Shown here: in pieces, positions 15,973 through 23,973 of the stretch | How the letters are laid out: every line of letters starts with the position of its first letter | Numbering within the stretch: the first letter of the stretch is position 1 | Source of the DNA: Actinomadura sp. NAK00032 | GTDB lineage: Bacteria > Actinomycetota > Actinomycetes > Streptosporangiales > Streptosporangiaceae | Assembly: GCF_013364275.1 (NCBI RefSeq) | Contig: NZ_CP054932.1 | Span: 620,001 to 684,000 of the forward strand | DNA length: 64,000 bases | Reading direction: 5' to 3' | Notes under the pieces: model-generated | What the model was told of the DNA's origin: nothing | Database searches by the model: none | The model's input: only the letters and a program-made list of their open reading frames with translations | Made by a program: the position numbers and the translations under genes

Positions 15973-17409
15973 TCATAGCCGGGCGTGGGCTGCGCTTAGG
16001 CGGGCCTCGGCGGGGCGTTGGGAGTGGTCACCGGAGAGTTCGTCTGCCCAGGTGAGCAGGCGGTCTAGGTGAGTGTCGGCGGTTTCGGTGGTGATGCTCG
16101 GTTTGCCGAGGGCGATCTCTCCGCCGGTGCCGTCGATGGTGATGAGCGTGCCTGCGGGGAGGAGGCGTTCGCCGATGCGTACGTGGTCTGCTGCGGTGTC
16201 GACGGTGAGGGCCGCCGCGTCCACCACGGCGGGCTTGCCCATGGCGCGGGCGACGACGGCGGCGTGGCTGGTGGGGCCGCCGCGGCTTGTGGCCACCCCG
16301 GCGGCTGCGGCCAGGCCGTGCATGTCGAGCGGTGAGGTGTCCGGGCGGACGAGGATCACCGGTCCGTCGGCGGCCATGTGGGCGGCTTGATCGGCGGTGA
16401 CGGCGATGCGGCCGGACACGACGCCGGGGCACGCGCCCCGGCCGCGGGTGAGGAGGTCGGTCTCGTCGCCGGTGTCGATGCGCGGTGTACGGGCGGCTTG
16501 CAGGTGCCGTGCGGAGACTCGGCGGACGGCGGTGCGACGGTCGATGAGGTGCTCGTCCGCGAGGTCCACGGCGGTGCGGAGGGCGGCGCGGCCGGTCAGG
16601 CCGCCGGGGCGCACTTGCAGGAACCACAGGGCGCCCGTCTCGAAGGTGAACTCGACGTGGCAGGCGTCGCGGTAATGCCGTTCGAGCTGGTGGAGGGCGG
16701 CGACGAGTTGTTCCCATACCGCGGGCTCGCGGGCGGCCAGTTCGGATAGTGGGTCGGGGGTGGAGCGGCCGGAGACGACGTCGTCGCCCTGCCGTCCGAA
16801 CAGGACGTCACCGAAGGGGGCCTTGTCGCCGGTGTTCGGGTCGCGGCTGAAGGCGACGCCGGTCCCGCTGTGCTCGTCGCGGTCGCCGAACACCATCGCC
16901 TGGACGACGACCGCCGTGCCCAGGTCGTGCGGGATGCCGTTCAGCTCGCGGTACGTGGTGGCGCGTGGGCTGTGCCAGGAGGTGAACACCGTGCGCACGG
17001 CCGCGTGCAACCGGCCCATCGCGTCATCGGGGACGGTGGCGGTCGCCTCGGTGGTGAGCCCGAGGTTGAGCACCGTGTCCATCATGCCGGGCATCGATAC
17101 GGCGGCGCCCGAGCGGACCGACACTGCCAGGGGTCGCCCGCCGCCAGAGCCGAAGCGTCGCCCGCCGCCAGAGCCGAAGCGCCGGCCGGTGGTGTTCTCC
17201 AGGGTGCGGACGGCGGCGGCGAGTTCGGTCTCCAGGCCGTCCGGGAAGCGTCCGTCGCGGAGGAAGGCGCGGCAGGCCGGGGTGCCGATGACGAACCCCG
17301 GCGGGACGGGCAGGCCGAGGCGTCGCAGCGTGATGAGGCCGTGGCCCTTGCCGCCGAGGATGTCCGCGGACTCCCCGGTCCCGGGGGTGAGCGGGTAGAT
17401 CCAGGTCAT
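15973..17409 (-). CDS. short pyruvate phosphate dikinase-like protein (ATP-grasp plus phospho-His domains)
   Basis: A 478-residue protein, roughly half of a full PPDK (about 875). It has the PPDK N-terminal ATP-binding domain (GGKGHGLITLRRLGLPVPPG; SVRSGAAVSMPGMMDTVLNLG) and the swivelling domain with the phosphorylated His382 (GGPTSHAAVVAR). The C-terminal PEP/pyruvate barrel is absent, so it cannot make PEP alone. Similar short PPDKs occur in other actinobacteria, including mycobacteria. It may phosphorylate another acceptor. Its ATG overlaps the stop of the 205-residue wHTH gene. A 24-bp tandem duplication adds RRFGSGGG near residue 80. Confidence 0.85.
   Translation of the reverse strand: MTWIYPLTPGTGESADILGGKGHGLITLRRLGLPVPPGFVIGTPACRAFLRDGRFPDGLETELAAAVRTLENTTGRRFGSGGGRRFGSGGGRPLAVSVRSGAAVSMPGMMDTVLNLGLTTEATATVPDDAMGRLHAAVRTVFTSWHSPRATTYRELNGIPHDLGTAVVVQAMVFGDRDEHSGTGVAFSRDPNTGDKAPFGDVLFGRQGDDVVSGRSTPDPLSELAAREPAVWEQLVAALHQLERHYRDACHVEFTFETGALWFLQVRPGGLTGRAALRTAVDLADEHLIDRRTAVRRVSARHLQAARTPRIDTGDETDLLTRGRGACPGVVSGRIAVTADQAAHMAADGPVILVRPDTSPLDMHGLAAAAGVATSRGGPTSHAAVVARAMGKPAVVDAAALTVDTAADHVRIGERLLPAGTLITIDGTGGEIALGKPSITTETADTHLDRLLTWADELSGDHSQRPAEARLSAAHARL
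17133..17180. repeat. exact 24-bp in-frame tandem duplication within the PPDK-like gene
   Basis: Bases 17133-17156 are repeated exactly at 17157-17180. The result is two consecutive copies of RRFGSGGG in the ATP-binding domain of the PPDK-like protein. The frame is kept, so the gene stays intact; the exact identity implies a recent event. Confidence 0.9.
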
Positions 17410-18023
17410 CGGGCGGCGGTCCACGCGCGGGGGATGCCCAGGGTGGCGAGCAGGTCCTCGTGGAGCTGGAACCACACGGTGTGGTACGAGGTCATGCTGT
17501 CCGTCAGATGCTCCAGCGCGCCGGCCCGGACGCGGTCGAGCGCCGCAGTGAGCCGGCCCCGGTACCGTCCGAACCGGGGGAGTGCGGCGGCCAGATCGGC
17601 GATGACGGCCTCGGCGCGCCGGTCCAGGTCGGCGAACCTTTCCAGGACGCGGGCGTCGTAGGACGGGTCGGAGTGGTCGTTCGGCGTCGCCATGCCGTCC
17701 ACGGTGCGCAGTTGCCAGGCCGAGCACAGGTCCAGCAGTTCCGGATTGAGCACCATGAACTTCTCGTACGCGGCGGTCAGCGCGTCTCGGGCGCCGGCGG
17801 TGCCGAGTTCGCGGGTGATGCGCCGGGCGTCCTCGGCGCGGCCGGACTCGGTGAGCCCCCATGCCCCGGACGTCCGCGTCACCAGCCCCGCCGTGGCGAG
17901 GTCGATCAGGTACGACTCCGCGTCGAGGTCGGGGAGGCCGGCGGCGTCGGCGACCCGGGGCAACTCGGCGTATCCGATGCAGCGCAGGACGTGCAGCACG
18001 GCCGATTCGTCGGAGCTTGTCAT
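17406..18023 (-). CDS. winged-helix partner protein of the short PPDK
   Basis: A 205-residue protein. Residues 5-75 form a winged helix (VLHVLRCIGYAELPRVADAAG; GLVTRTSGAWGLTESGRA). The rest is a helical domain with a conserved-looking YEKFMVLNPELLDLCSAWQL segment and many acidic and aromatic residues. I do not know its function. The 4-base overlaps with both the TetR-like gene before it and the PPDK-like gene after it imply obligate co-translation. A role as substrate-binding or control subunit for the truncated dikinase is an inference. Confidence 0.65.
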   Translation of the reverse strand: MTSSDESAVLHVLRCIGYAELPRVADAAGLPDLDAESYLIDLATAGLVTRTSGAWGLTESGRAEDARRITRELGTAGARDALTAAYEKFMVLNPELLDLCSAWQLRTVDGMATPNDHSDPSYDARVLERFADLDRRAEAVIADLAAALPRFGRYRGRLTAALDRVRAGALEHLTDSMTSYHTVWFQLHEDLLATLGIPRAWTAAR

Positions 18024-19117
18024 GCCTCTTCCGTTCCGGTGTGTCGTTCGGCCAGGGAGGGTGCGGTCGCTGCGGCGTGCGCGGCGCCCCTCCCGGCGGC
18101 GCGCGCGATGATCGTCCCGTCCTGGACGCGTACGGCGGTCTCGGTGTCGGCGGCTGTTCCGGCGCCGACGGCGGCCGCGAGCTCGGCCCGGTCGTCGAGG
18201 ACGATGGGCAGCGGCAGACCGGCGTCCGGCCCGAACGCCCCCCGCAGGCACCCGGCGAGGTCGGTGATCCGCAGCCGGACGAGCGCCCCGATCTCGGCCG
18301 GGTCGTCCGTCACGAGGGCGATGGTGACGGCTTCTCCCGGCCGGGCCGCGCGCACCGCTTCCTCGGCCGCGCCGAGGCGGTCCGTGCCGAGGACCACGAT
18401 GACACCGTCGTCGAAGCCCATGGTCTGGCCGGTGAGCGCGTCCGTGAGGTCGGCGGGCGGCGTCCAGGCGTCGCGGCACAGGCGCGGTGCGGCGATGTAC
18501 GGGAGGTGCGGCGGGTCCCAGGCGTCGTCCGCCGCGTGGTCGGCGAGCCGGCGGCAGGCGCGGGCCACGTCGAACGGGTCGCCGAAGCCGGGCGCCGTCT
18601 CGGCGAGGTGACCCGCTCCGTGCAGCAGCGTCAGGATCAGCTCCGCCAGGCGCACCCGCCGGCCCGCGCGCGGTGTGCGGCACGACTCCAGGGCGAGCGC
18701 GAGCAGCAGGCCGTCCAGCCTGGCGAGGCCGGCCATGGCGGCGCGGCCGGGCTCGTCCTCGAAAACCCCGGTCAGCGACCGCGACCGCACCTTGCCCGCG
18801 TCGGGCGTGTCGCCCGCCAGGGGCAGCCGTTCGAGCCACGCGCGGGCGAACGCCTCCGCGCCGTCCGGAAGGTCGAGGCGCTCGCCCGGGACGCTGGACG
18901 CCGTCTCGTGCTGGACGGAGTCGAGCAGCACCGCCAGATACAGCGACCGCTTGCTCGGAAAGTTCGAGTACACGGCGCCGCGCGTCAGTTCGGCGCGGGC
19001 GGCGATGCGGTCGACCTTGGCGGCGGCGAAGCCGTGCTCGGTGAACTCCTCCACCGCCGCCGCCAGCACGGCGGCGCGCGTCCGGGCCTGCTGCTGCGCC
19101 CTGGTCAGCCGGACCAT
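18020..19117 (-). CDS. TetR regulator with a large C-terminal domain
   Basis: A 365-residue protein. The TetR helix-turn-helix is at residues 8-55 (ELTRGAVYSNFPSK). A helical ligand domain follows to about residue 210. The last 150 residues are unusual for TetR: an alpha/beta region (VIVVLGTDRLGAAEE; LVTDDPAEIGALV; DGTIIARAAGRGA) that resembles a thioredoxin-like fold without the CxxC. ATG 19117 has AAAGGAGG before it. It diverges from the DrrAB-type exporter genes across a palindromic operator and heads the operon with the wHTH and short PPDK genes, so it probably controls both. Confidence 0.75.
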   Translation of the reverse strand: MVRLTRAQQQARTRAAVLAAAVEEFTEHGFAAAKVDRIAARAELTRGAVYSNFPSKRSLYLAVLLDSVQHETASSVPGERLDLPDGAEAFARAWLERLPLAGDTPDAGKVRSRSLTGVFEDEPGRAAMAGLARLDGLLLALALESCRTPRAGRRVRLAELILTLLHGAGHLAETAPGFGDPFDVARACRRLADHAADDAWDPPHLPYIAAPRLCRDAWTPPADLTDALTGQTMGFDDGVIVVLGTDRLGAAEEAVRAARPGEAVTIALVTDDPAEIGALVRLRITDLAGCLRGAFGPDAGLPLPIVLDDRAELAAAVGAGTAADTETAVRVQDGTIIARAAGRGAAHAAATAPSLAERHTGTEEA

Positions 19118-19164
19118 CGGGCCTCCTTTGCGTTCCTCACGGCGATCAGCATACTCTCGGCATC

Positions 19165-19190
19165 CAGATGATAAGAACATCTGAATGTTC
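19165..19190. promoter_or_regulatory. overlapping palindromes, probable TetR operator for the exporter/PPDK divergon
   Basis: CAGATG (19165-19170) pairs with CATCTG (19178-19183), and the overlapping 16-mer GAACATCTGAATGTTC (19175-19190) is an inverted repeat with a 4-base centre. The site lies about 26-50 bases upstream of the ABC ATPase start and about 48-73 bases upstream of the TetR start, fitting dual control. Confidence 0.65.
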
Positions 19191-19216
19191 GCCATATCTC
19201 AAATGAAGGGACCGCC

Positions 19217-20209
19217 GTGACCGACCACGGCCTCGAAGCGTCCGGTCTCACCAAGCGCTTCGGTCGCACCACCGCACTCGACGGCGTCGACCTCGCCCTC
19301 CCCCGAGGGCGGATACTCGGCCTGCTCGGGCCCAACGGAGCAGGGAAGACGACGCTGATCCGCGTCCTCGCCACCCTGCTCAGGCCGGACGGCGGCAGCG
19401 CCCGCGTCGCCGGGCACGACGTGGCGCGGCAGCCGGGAGAGGTGCGCCGGCGCATCGCGCTGTCCGGCCAGCACACGAGCGTCGACGAGGAGCTCGGCGG
19501 CCGGGCGAACCTCGTCATGATCGGCCGGCTCCTCGACCTGACGCGCCGCGACGCCGTCCGCCGGGCCGACGAACTGCTGGACCGGTTCGGCCTGGTCGAG
19601 GCGTCCGACCAGCGCGTCGCCGCCTACTCCGGCGGCATGCGCCGCCGCCTCGATCTCGCGGCGAGCCTGGTGGGCCGCCCCGAGGTGGTGTTCCTGGACG
19701 AGCCCTCGGTCGGCCTCGACCCCGGCAAGCGCGGCGAGCTGTGGCAGATGATCCACGGCCTCAGCGCGGACGGGGTCACGATCCTGCTGACCACCCAGTA
19801 CCTGGAGGAGGCGGACGCCCTCGCCGACGCGGTCGCCGTCATCGACCACGGGCGGGTCATCGCCGCCGGGACGCCGGAGCAGCTCAAGCAGCGGGTCGGC
19901 GGCCACACCGTCAGCCTGCGGGTCGCCGATCCCGGCGACGCGGAGCGCGCCGCCGCCGTCCTCGCCGCCGTCACCGACCGGCCCGCGCTGCGCGCCAACC
20001 GGCACGAACTCTCCGTCCCGGTGGCCGGGGACGACGACTTCTTCGAGATCGTCGCCCGGTTGCGCGGGGAGGCCGTCGACGTCAGCGAGCTCTCACTGCG
20101 CCTGCCCAGCCTGGACGAGGCCTTCCTCGCCCTGACCGCCCCGCAGGACGCCGACCCCGCCGACCCCGCCGACCCCGCCGAAGCCGTCCGCACCCAGCAA
20201 AGGCCCTGA
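19217..20209 (+). CDS. ABC exporter ATP-binding protein, DrrA type
   Basis: A 330-residue ATPase with Walker A GPNGAGKTT (about residues 38-46), Q-loop region SGQHTSVDE, signature YSGGMRRRLDLA, Walker B VVFLDEPSVGLD and H-loop-region TQYLEEAD (the DrrA subfamily has Gln-Tyr here). The C-terminal extension has the DrrA-type LRLPSLDEAFLALT. DrrA proteins power drug efflux with a DrrB permease. GTG 19217 follows AAGGGA. A 9-bp repeat near the end encodes ADP-ADP-ADP. The stop overlaps the permease ATG. Confidence 0.93.
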   Translation: MTDHGLEASGLTKRFGRTTALDGVDLALPRGRILGLLGPNGAGKTTLIRVLATLLRPDGGSARVAGHDVARQPGEVRRRIALSGQHTSVDEELGGRANLVMIGRLLDLTRRDAVRRADELLDRFGLVEASDQRVAAYSGGMRRRLDLAASLVGRPEVVFLDEPSVGLDPGKRGELWQMIHGLSADGVTILLTTQYLEEADALADAVAVIDHGRVIAAGTPEQLKQRVGGHTVSLRVADPGDAERAAAVLAAVTDRPALRANRHELSVPVAGDDDFFEIVARLRGEAVDVSELSLRLPSLDEAFLALTAPQDADPADPADPAEAVRTQQRP

Positions 20210-21015
20210 TGATGACCACCACCGCCCCCACCGCAGGCCCGCGCGCGGCCTGGTCGCCGCGCTGGCTCCGGCACAGCCTCGTCCTCGCGCGCCGCAGCCT
20301 GGCCAAGACGTCCCGCAACCCGGCCACCATCGTCAACGGCGTGGTCACGCCCGCGCTGTTCCTGGTCCTGTTCCTCTACCTCTTCGGCGGCGAGGTGGCC
20401 GGATCGACCGGCGCCTACTTGCAGTACCTGTTCCCGGGCATCATCGTCATGGGCGCCGGGCTGACCGGGCTCATCTCGACCGGCGCGAGCATCAACGCCG
20501 ACCTCAAGAACGGCGTCACCGACCGTTTCCGGAGCCTGCCCATCAGCCGCCTGGCGCCCCTGCTCGGCTCTGTGCTGGCCGACATCGTCCGCTGCCTGGT
20601 CGCGGTCGTCCTGTTGTTCGTCCTCGGGACGGTGCTGGGCTTCCGCATCGAGGGCGGTGCGCCGTCCGCGCTCGCCGCCGTCGGTCTCGCCGTCCTGTTC
20701 GGGTTCTGCGTCAGCTGGGTGACCGTGCTCATCGGCGTCCTGGTGAAGAGCACGGAGGCGGTCATGGCCTTCAGCTTCTTGACCTTCCTGCCGCTCCAGC
20801 TCGGCACCAGCCTCGCCGCCCGCACCGACACCCTCCCCGGATGGCTGCGGGCCTGGGTGGACGTCAACCCGGTGACCGCCGCCATGGACGCCTGTCGCGC
20901 CCTGCTCAACGGAACCCCGGCCGACGGCGCCGTCACCACCACGCTGATCTGGTGCGCCGTGATCTTCCTGCTCTTCTGCCCGCCCTCGGTGGCGGTCTAC
21001 GGACGCCGCGAATGA
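20209..21015 (+). CDS. ABC-2 type exporter permease, DrrB type
   Basis: A 268-residue protein with about six transmembrane helices and the ABC-2 signature region around DLKNGVTDRFRSLPISRLAPLLG, which contacts the ATPase. The helices end with a DVNPVTAAMDACRALLNG segment typical of DrrB-like permeases. It exports a hydrophobic drug or lipid together with DrrA. The ATG at 20209 overlaps the DrrA stop by one base; a second ATG follows directly. The operon is probably repressed by the divergent TetR-type protein. Confidence 0.92.
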   Translation: MMTTTAPTAGPRAAWSPRWLRHSLVLARRSLAKTSRNPATIVNGVVTPALFLVLFLYLFGGEVAGSTGAYLQYLFPGIIVMGAGLTGLISTGASINADLKNGVTDRFRSLPISRLAPLLGSVLADIVRCLVAVVLLFVLGTVLGFRIEGGAPSALAAVGLAVLFGFCVSWVTVLIGVLVKSTEAVMAFSFLTFLPLQLGTSLAARTDTLPGWLRAWVDVNPVTAAMDACRALLNGTPADGAVTTTLIWCAVIFLLFCPPSVAVYGRRE

Positions 21016-21025
21016 CCGGCGCGGC

Positions 21026-21583
21026 TTAGGCAGCGGCCGCGGGCCAGGCCAGGGCGGCGTACCGGGCGGCGTCCAGGAGCCGGGCGCGGTCGGCGCCGTC
21101 GCGGGCCTGAGCCGCCATGCCGGTCAGCACGGTGTCGACGAACGCCGCGACCGCGTCGGCCTCGCCGGCCGAGGCGAACTCCCCCTCGCCGGCGGCGCGG
21201 CGCAGCCGCGCCCGGATTGCCGCGCGGGTCTTCTCGCGCCGCTCGGCGAGCCGCGGCTCGCCCATGACGAGGCAGCCGGGCGGCTGCCCGGGGGCCGTGA
21301 AGTGCTCGGCCGACGACCGCAGCAGCCGCTCGACCGCCTCCCGCGCGGTCGGCGCCGCCAGGTCGCGCTCCAGGTCCTCGTCGAGGTGCGCGGTGTAGAG
21401 CGCGCACGCCTCCTCGAACAGGGCGTTCTTGTCGCCGAAGGCCGCGTACAGGCTCGGCGCGGCGATCCCCGCCTCCGCGCACACCTGCGCGACGCTCACC
21501 CCGTCGTACCCGCGCTCCCAGAACGCGCGCATCGCCATCCGGAGCACCGCGTCCCGGTCGAACGTCCTGCGTCTGCCCGCCAT
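21026..21583 (-). CDS. TetR family regulator (YxaF/LmrA-like)
   Basis: A 185-residue protein with helix-turn-helix VSVAQVCAEAGIAAPSLYAAF (about residues 29-49) and FGDKNALFEEACALY, typical of the YxaF/LmrA subgroup, plus a C-terminal domain with PPGCLV, a Cys-containing motif of that subgroup. ATG 21583 is chosen over an upstream in-frame start that runs through the operator repeats. It diverges from the enoyl-CoA hydratase gene and probably controls it and itself. Confidence 0.88.
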   Translation of the reverse strand: MAGRRRTFDRDAVLRMAMRAFWERGYDGVSVAQVCAEAGIAAPSLYAAFGDKNALFEEACALYTAHLDEDLERDLAAPTAREAVERLLRSSAEHFTAPGQPPGCLVMGEPRLAERREKTRAAIRARLRRAAGEGEFASAGEADAVAAFVDTVLTGMAAQARDGADRARLLDAARYAALAWPAAAA

Positions 21584-21592
21584 ACCCAAAGT

Positions 21593-21642
21593 GTAACGCA
21601 CGCTAAAGAAAGTGCTACGGTGCATCTGTAACGCCCGTTAAA
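21593..21642. promoter_or_regulatory. two direct operator-like repeats
   Basis: GTAACGCACGCTAAA (21593-21607) and GTAACGCCCGTTAAA (21628-21642) are 15-base near-identical direct repeats, each weakly palindromic, 35 bases apart between the TetR gene and the enoyl-CoA hydratase gene. Confidence 0.65.
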
Positions 21643-21687
21643 CAATGCGGGGCGGCGGCGCGCCGTCCGGCCGAACGGAGAACCGTG

Positions 21688-22548
21688 ATGAGCTACAACG
21701 GCTACACGTCCCTGGTCGTCCGCACCGAGGACCGGATCGCCTGGGTGACGATCGACAACCCGCCGGTCAACACCCTCGACGCCGTGCTGGCCGGCGACCT
21801 CAAGGCGTTCGCCGAGCGGGCGGCCGCCGACGAGGACCTCGCGGTGATCGTGTTCCAGTCGGCCAACGCGGAGTTCTTCTCCGCCCACGCCGACTTCGAG
21901 TGGTCCTTCGACCCGAGCACCCTGATGGCGCTGGCCGACCCCGACGGCGACCCGTCCCTCAACCCCCTGCAGCAGCTCAACGAGCGGCTCCGCGCGCTGC
22001 CGCAGGTGACGATCGCGAAGCTGCGCGGCCACGCGCGCGCCGGCGGCGCCGAGCTGGCGATGGCCGCCGACATGCGGTTCGCCGCCGCCGGCCGGACCTG
22101 GCTGTCCCAGCCGGAGTCGCTGATGGGCATCTTCCCCGGCGGGGGCGGCACCCAGTACCTCAACCGGCTGGTCGGGCGCGCCCGCGCCCTGGAGATCGTG
22201 CTCGGCGCGGAGCCGTTCGGCACCGACCTCGCCGAGCGCTACGGCTGGATCAACCGCGCGGTGCCGGACGAGCACCTGGACGCCTTCGTCGACGCCCTCG
22301 CCCGGCGCGTCGCGGCCCTGCCCGCCGGGGTCGCCGCAGCGGCGAAGGAGGCGCTGGACGCGGCCGAGGCGAGCGGCCCCGTCCCGAACCTCGCGGAGGA
22401 GGCGGCGGCGCACGCGAAGGTCTACCCCGCCCCGGACGACGTCGTCGACCGGCTCCGCGTGGTGATGGACCACGGCGGGCAGACACGGGACGGCGAACTG
22501 CGGCTGGAGCGCCTGCTCGAAGGCGTCCCCTGGGCCCACCGGTCCTGA
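21688..22548 (+). CDS. enoyl-CoA hydratase/isomerase family protein
   Basis: A 286-residue crotonase-fold protein. The oxyanion-hole segments are recognisable (SAHADFEW near residue 65; GHARAGGAELAMAADMRFAA near 115-134). A Glu lies in SQPESLMGIFPGGGGTQYL, matching one catalytic Glu of hydratases. The C-terminal half is longer than in FadB-type enzymes and diverged. The reaction is probably addition of water to, or isomerisation of, an acyl-CoA; the substrate is unknown. GGAG precedes the ATG at 21688, and GTG 21685 is an alternative. It is divergent from a TetR regulator. Confidence 0.85.
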   Translation: MSYNGYTSLVVRTEDRIAWVTIDNPPVNTLDAVLAGDLKAFAERAAADEDLAVIVFQSANAEFFSAHADFEWSFDPSTLMALADPDGDPSLNPLQQLNERLRALPQVTIAKLRGHARAGGAELAMAADMRFAAAGRTWLSQPESLMGIFPGGGGTQYLNRLVGRARALEIVLGAEPFGTDLAERYGWINRAVPDEHLDAFVDALARRVAALPAGVAAAAKEALDAAEASGPVPNLAEEAAAHAKVYPAPDDVVDRLRVVMDHGGQTRDGELRLERLLEGVPWAHRS

Positions 22549-22549
22549 C

Positions 22550-22569
22550 CGCCCGTCCCAAAGCGGGCG
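22550..22569. terminator. hairpin between convergent genes
   Basis: CGCCCG and CGGGCG form a 6-bp stem with an 8-base loop between the stop of the enoyl-CoA hydratase gene and the stop of the sensor kinase gene. It may terminate in both directions. Confidence 0.45.
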
Positions 22570-22590
22570 AGACCTGCCGGGAGCCAGGCT

Positions 22591-23883
22591 TCAGCGGGGC
22601 AGGGGCGACGGGTCGGTGGTGGGGATGTAGGCGGGCAGCGACACCTCGACCGCGAACCCGCCGCCCGGCTCCCCGCCCGACGCGAAGGCGCCGCCGATCA
22701 GCTCGACGCGCTGCCGCAGGCCCTCCAGCCCGGAGCCGGAGCCGCTGTTCACCAGGTCGGCGTCGGGCGGGGCCGTGGGCGGGCCGTTGCGGACCAACAG
22801 CCGCACGCCGTCGGGCCGGTACCGGACCTCGACCCGCGCCTGCGCGCCCGGCGCGTGCTTGCGCACGTTGGTCAGCGCCTCCTGGACGATCCGGTAGGCG
22901 GTGCGGCCGACGACCGGGGAGGCGAGCGGCGCGTCGCCGACCTCGACCAGCTCCGTCGCGACCCCCACCGAGTTCGACTCGCCGATCAGCGCGGACAGGT
23001 CCGGCAGCGGCGCGTGGTCGTCGTCATCGGCGTCGTCGCCGTCCATGGCGCGGCGCAGCAGCCCGATGACGTCGCGCAGCTCCTCCAGGGCCTGGCAGCC
23101 GGTGGCGCGCAGCTCCTCGGCGGACTCGCGGGTGGCCTCGTCCGGGGCGTGCACGCGCAGCACCCCCGCCTGGAGCACCATGAGCGTCACCCGGTGCGCG
23201 ACCACGTCGTGCATCTCGGCGGCCAGCCGGGCCCGCTCCTCGGCGCGGGCCTGCTCGGCGAGCAGGAACCGCTCGTGCTCGGCGCGCTCGGCCCGCTCCT
23301 TCAGCCCCTGCACGACATGCCGCCGCTGCCGGGCGTACATGCCGAGCAGGGTGCCGGCGACGAGCGCGAACAGGCTGCGCGAGATCATCACGCCGCCGGT
23401 GCCGGTGTCCTGGCCCGCGATCTCGTGCAGCGACTCGCGCGGCAGCACCTCCGGGGTGAGCGACACGAGCACGACCAGCGCGACCACCGGTGGCCAGCGC
23501 GTCCACACCGGTCGGCCGGACGTGGGGAAGGCCATCACCGCATAGGCGGCGAACGGCGCGGTCGGCGTCCACCAGGGGATCCGCCCGGCGTCGATGCGGC
23601 CGCCGGTGTGCAGCAGGGTGCCCGGCGCGGCGTACTCGACGGCCAGGAGCACGCCCGCCAGGGCGACGCTGATCCAGGCGACGGTGACGGGCGCCCGCCG
23701 CCGGACGGCCAGGGGCAGGGCGGCCAGCACCAGCACGCCGGCGGTCGCGCCGCCGAACGGGCGCAGGACCGACTGGCCGTCCAGGGCCGCGCTCAGGGAC
23801 GCGCCGACCGCCGTCAGCACCACCAGGACATCGAGCGTCACGTCGCGGGCGTGTCCGGACCGAAGTCGCGGGAGGCTTCGCAC
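22591..23883 (-). CDS. two-component sensor histidine kinase (HisKA_3, NarL-type partner)
   Basis: A 430-residue membrane kinase. Residues 15-180 hold about five hydrophobic helices with no large extracellular sensor. A coiled coil then leads to the HisKA_3 dimerisation domain (ARLAAEMHDVVAHRVTLMV, with the phosphorylated His in MHDVVAHR). The HATPase domain follows (AYRIVQEALTNVRKHA; GSGLEGLRQRVELIGG). It phosphorylates the response regulator encoded 90 bases upstream on the same strand. Start GTG 23883. An FtsX-like transporter nearby suggests sensing of an antimicrobial or cell-envelope signal, but that is inference. Confidence 0.9.
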   Translation of the reverse strand: MRSLPRLRSGHARDVTLDVLVVLTAVGASLSAALDGQSVLRPFGGATAGVLVLAALPLAVRRRAPVTVAWISVALAGVLLAVEYAAPGTLLHTGGRIDAGRIPWWTPTAPFAAYAVMAFPTSGRPVWTRWPPVVALVVLVSLTPEVLPRESLHEIAGQDTGTGGVMISRSLFALVAGTLLGMYARQRRHVVQGLKERAERAEHERFLLAEQARAEERARLAAEMHDVVAHRVTLMVLQAGVLRVHAPDEATRESAEELRATGCQALEELRDVIGLLRRAMDGDDADDDDHAPLPDLSALIGESNSVGVATELVEVGDAPLASPVVGRTAYRIVQEALTNVRKHAPGAQARVEVRYRPDGVRLLVRNGPPTAPPDADLVNSGSGSGLEGLRQRVELIGGAFASGGEPGGGFAVEVSLPAYIPTTDPSPLPR

Positions 23884-23973
23884 ACGACCACGGTACGGAA
23901 CGGGTGAGCGCGTCGGCAGCCTACGAAAGTCGTGCGTGCGTGAGACCTGTGTCAGTCGCCGTATCGGCGCCGG

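Noticed and set aside
15973..17409. Frameshifted full-length PPDK
   Set aside because: The downstream DNA after 15973 encodes no PEP/pyruvate-barrel residues in any frame; the short form is a known type in actinobacteria.
19165..21015. Antibiotic biosynthetic gene cluster around the DrrAB exporter
   Set aside because: No polyketide, peptide or terpene synthase is present; exporter plus TetR alone does not support it.
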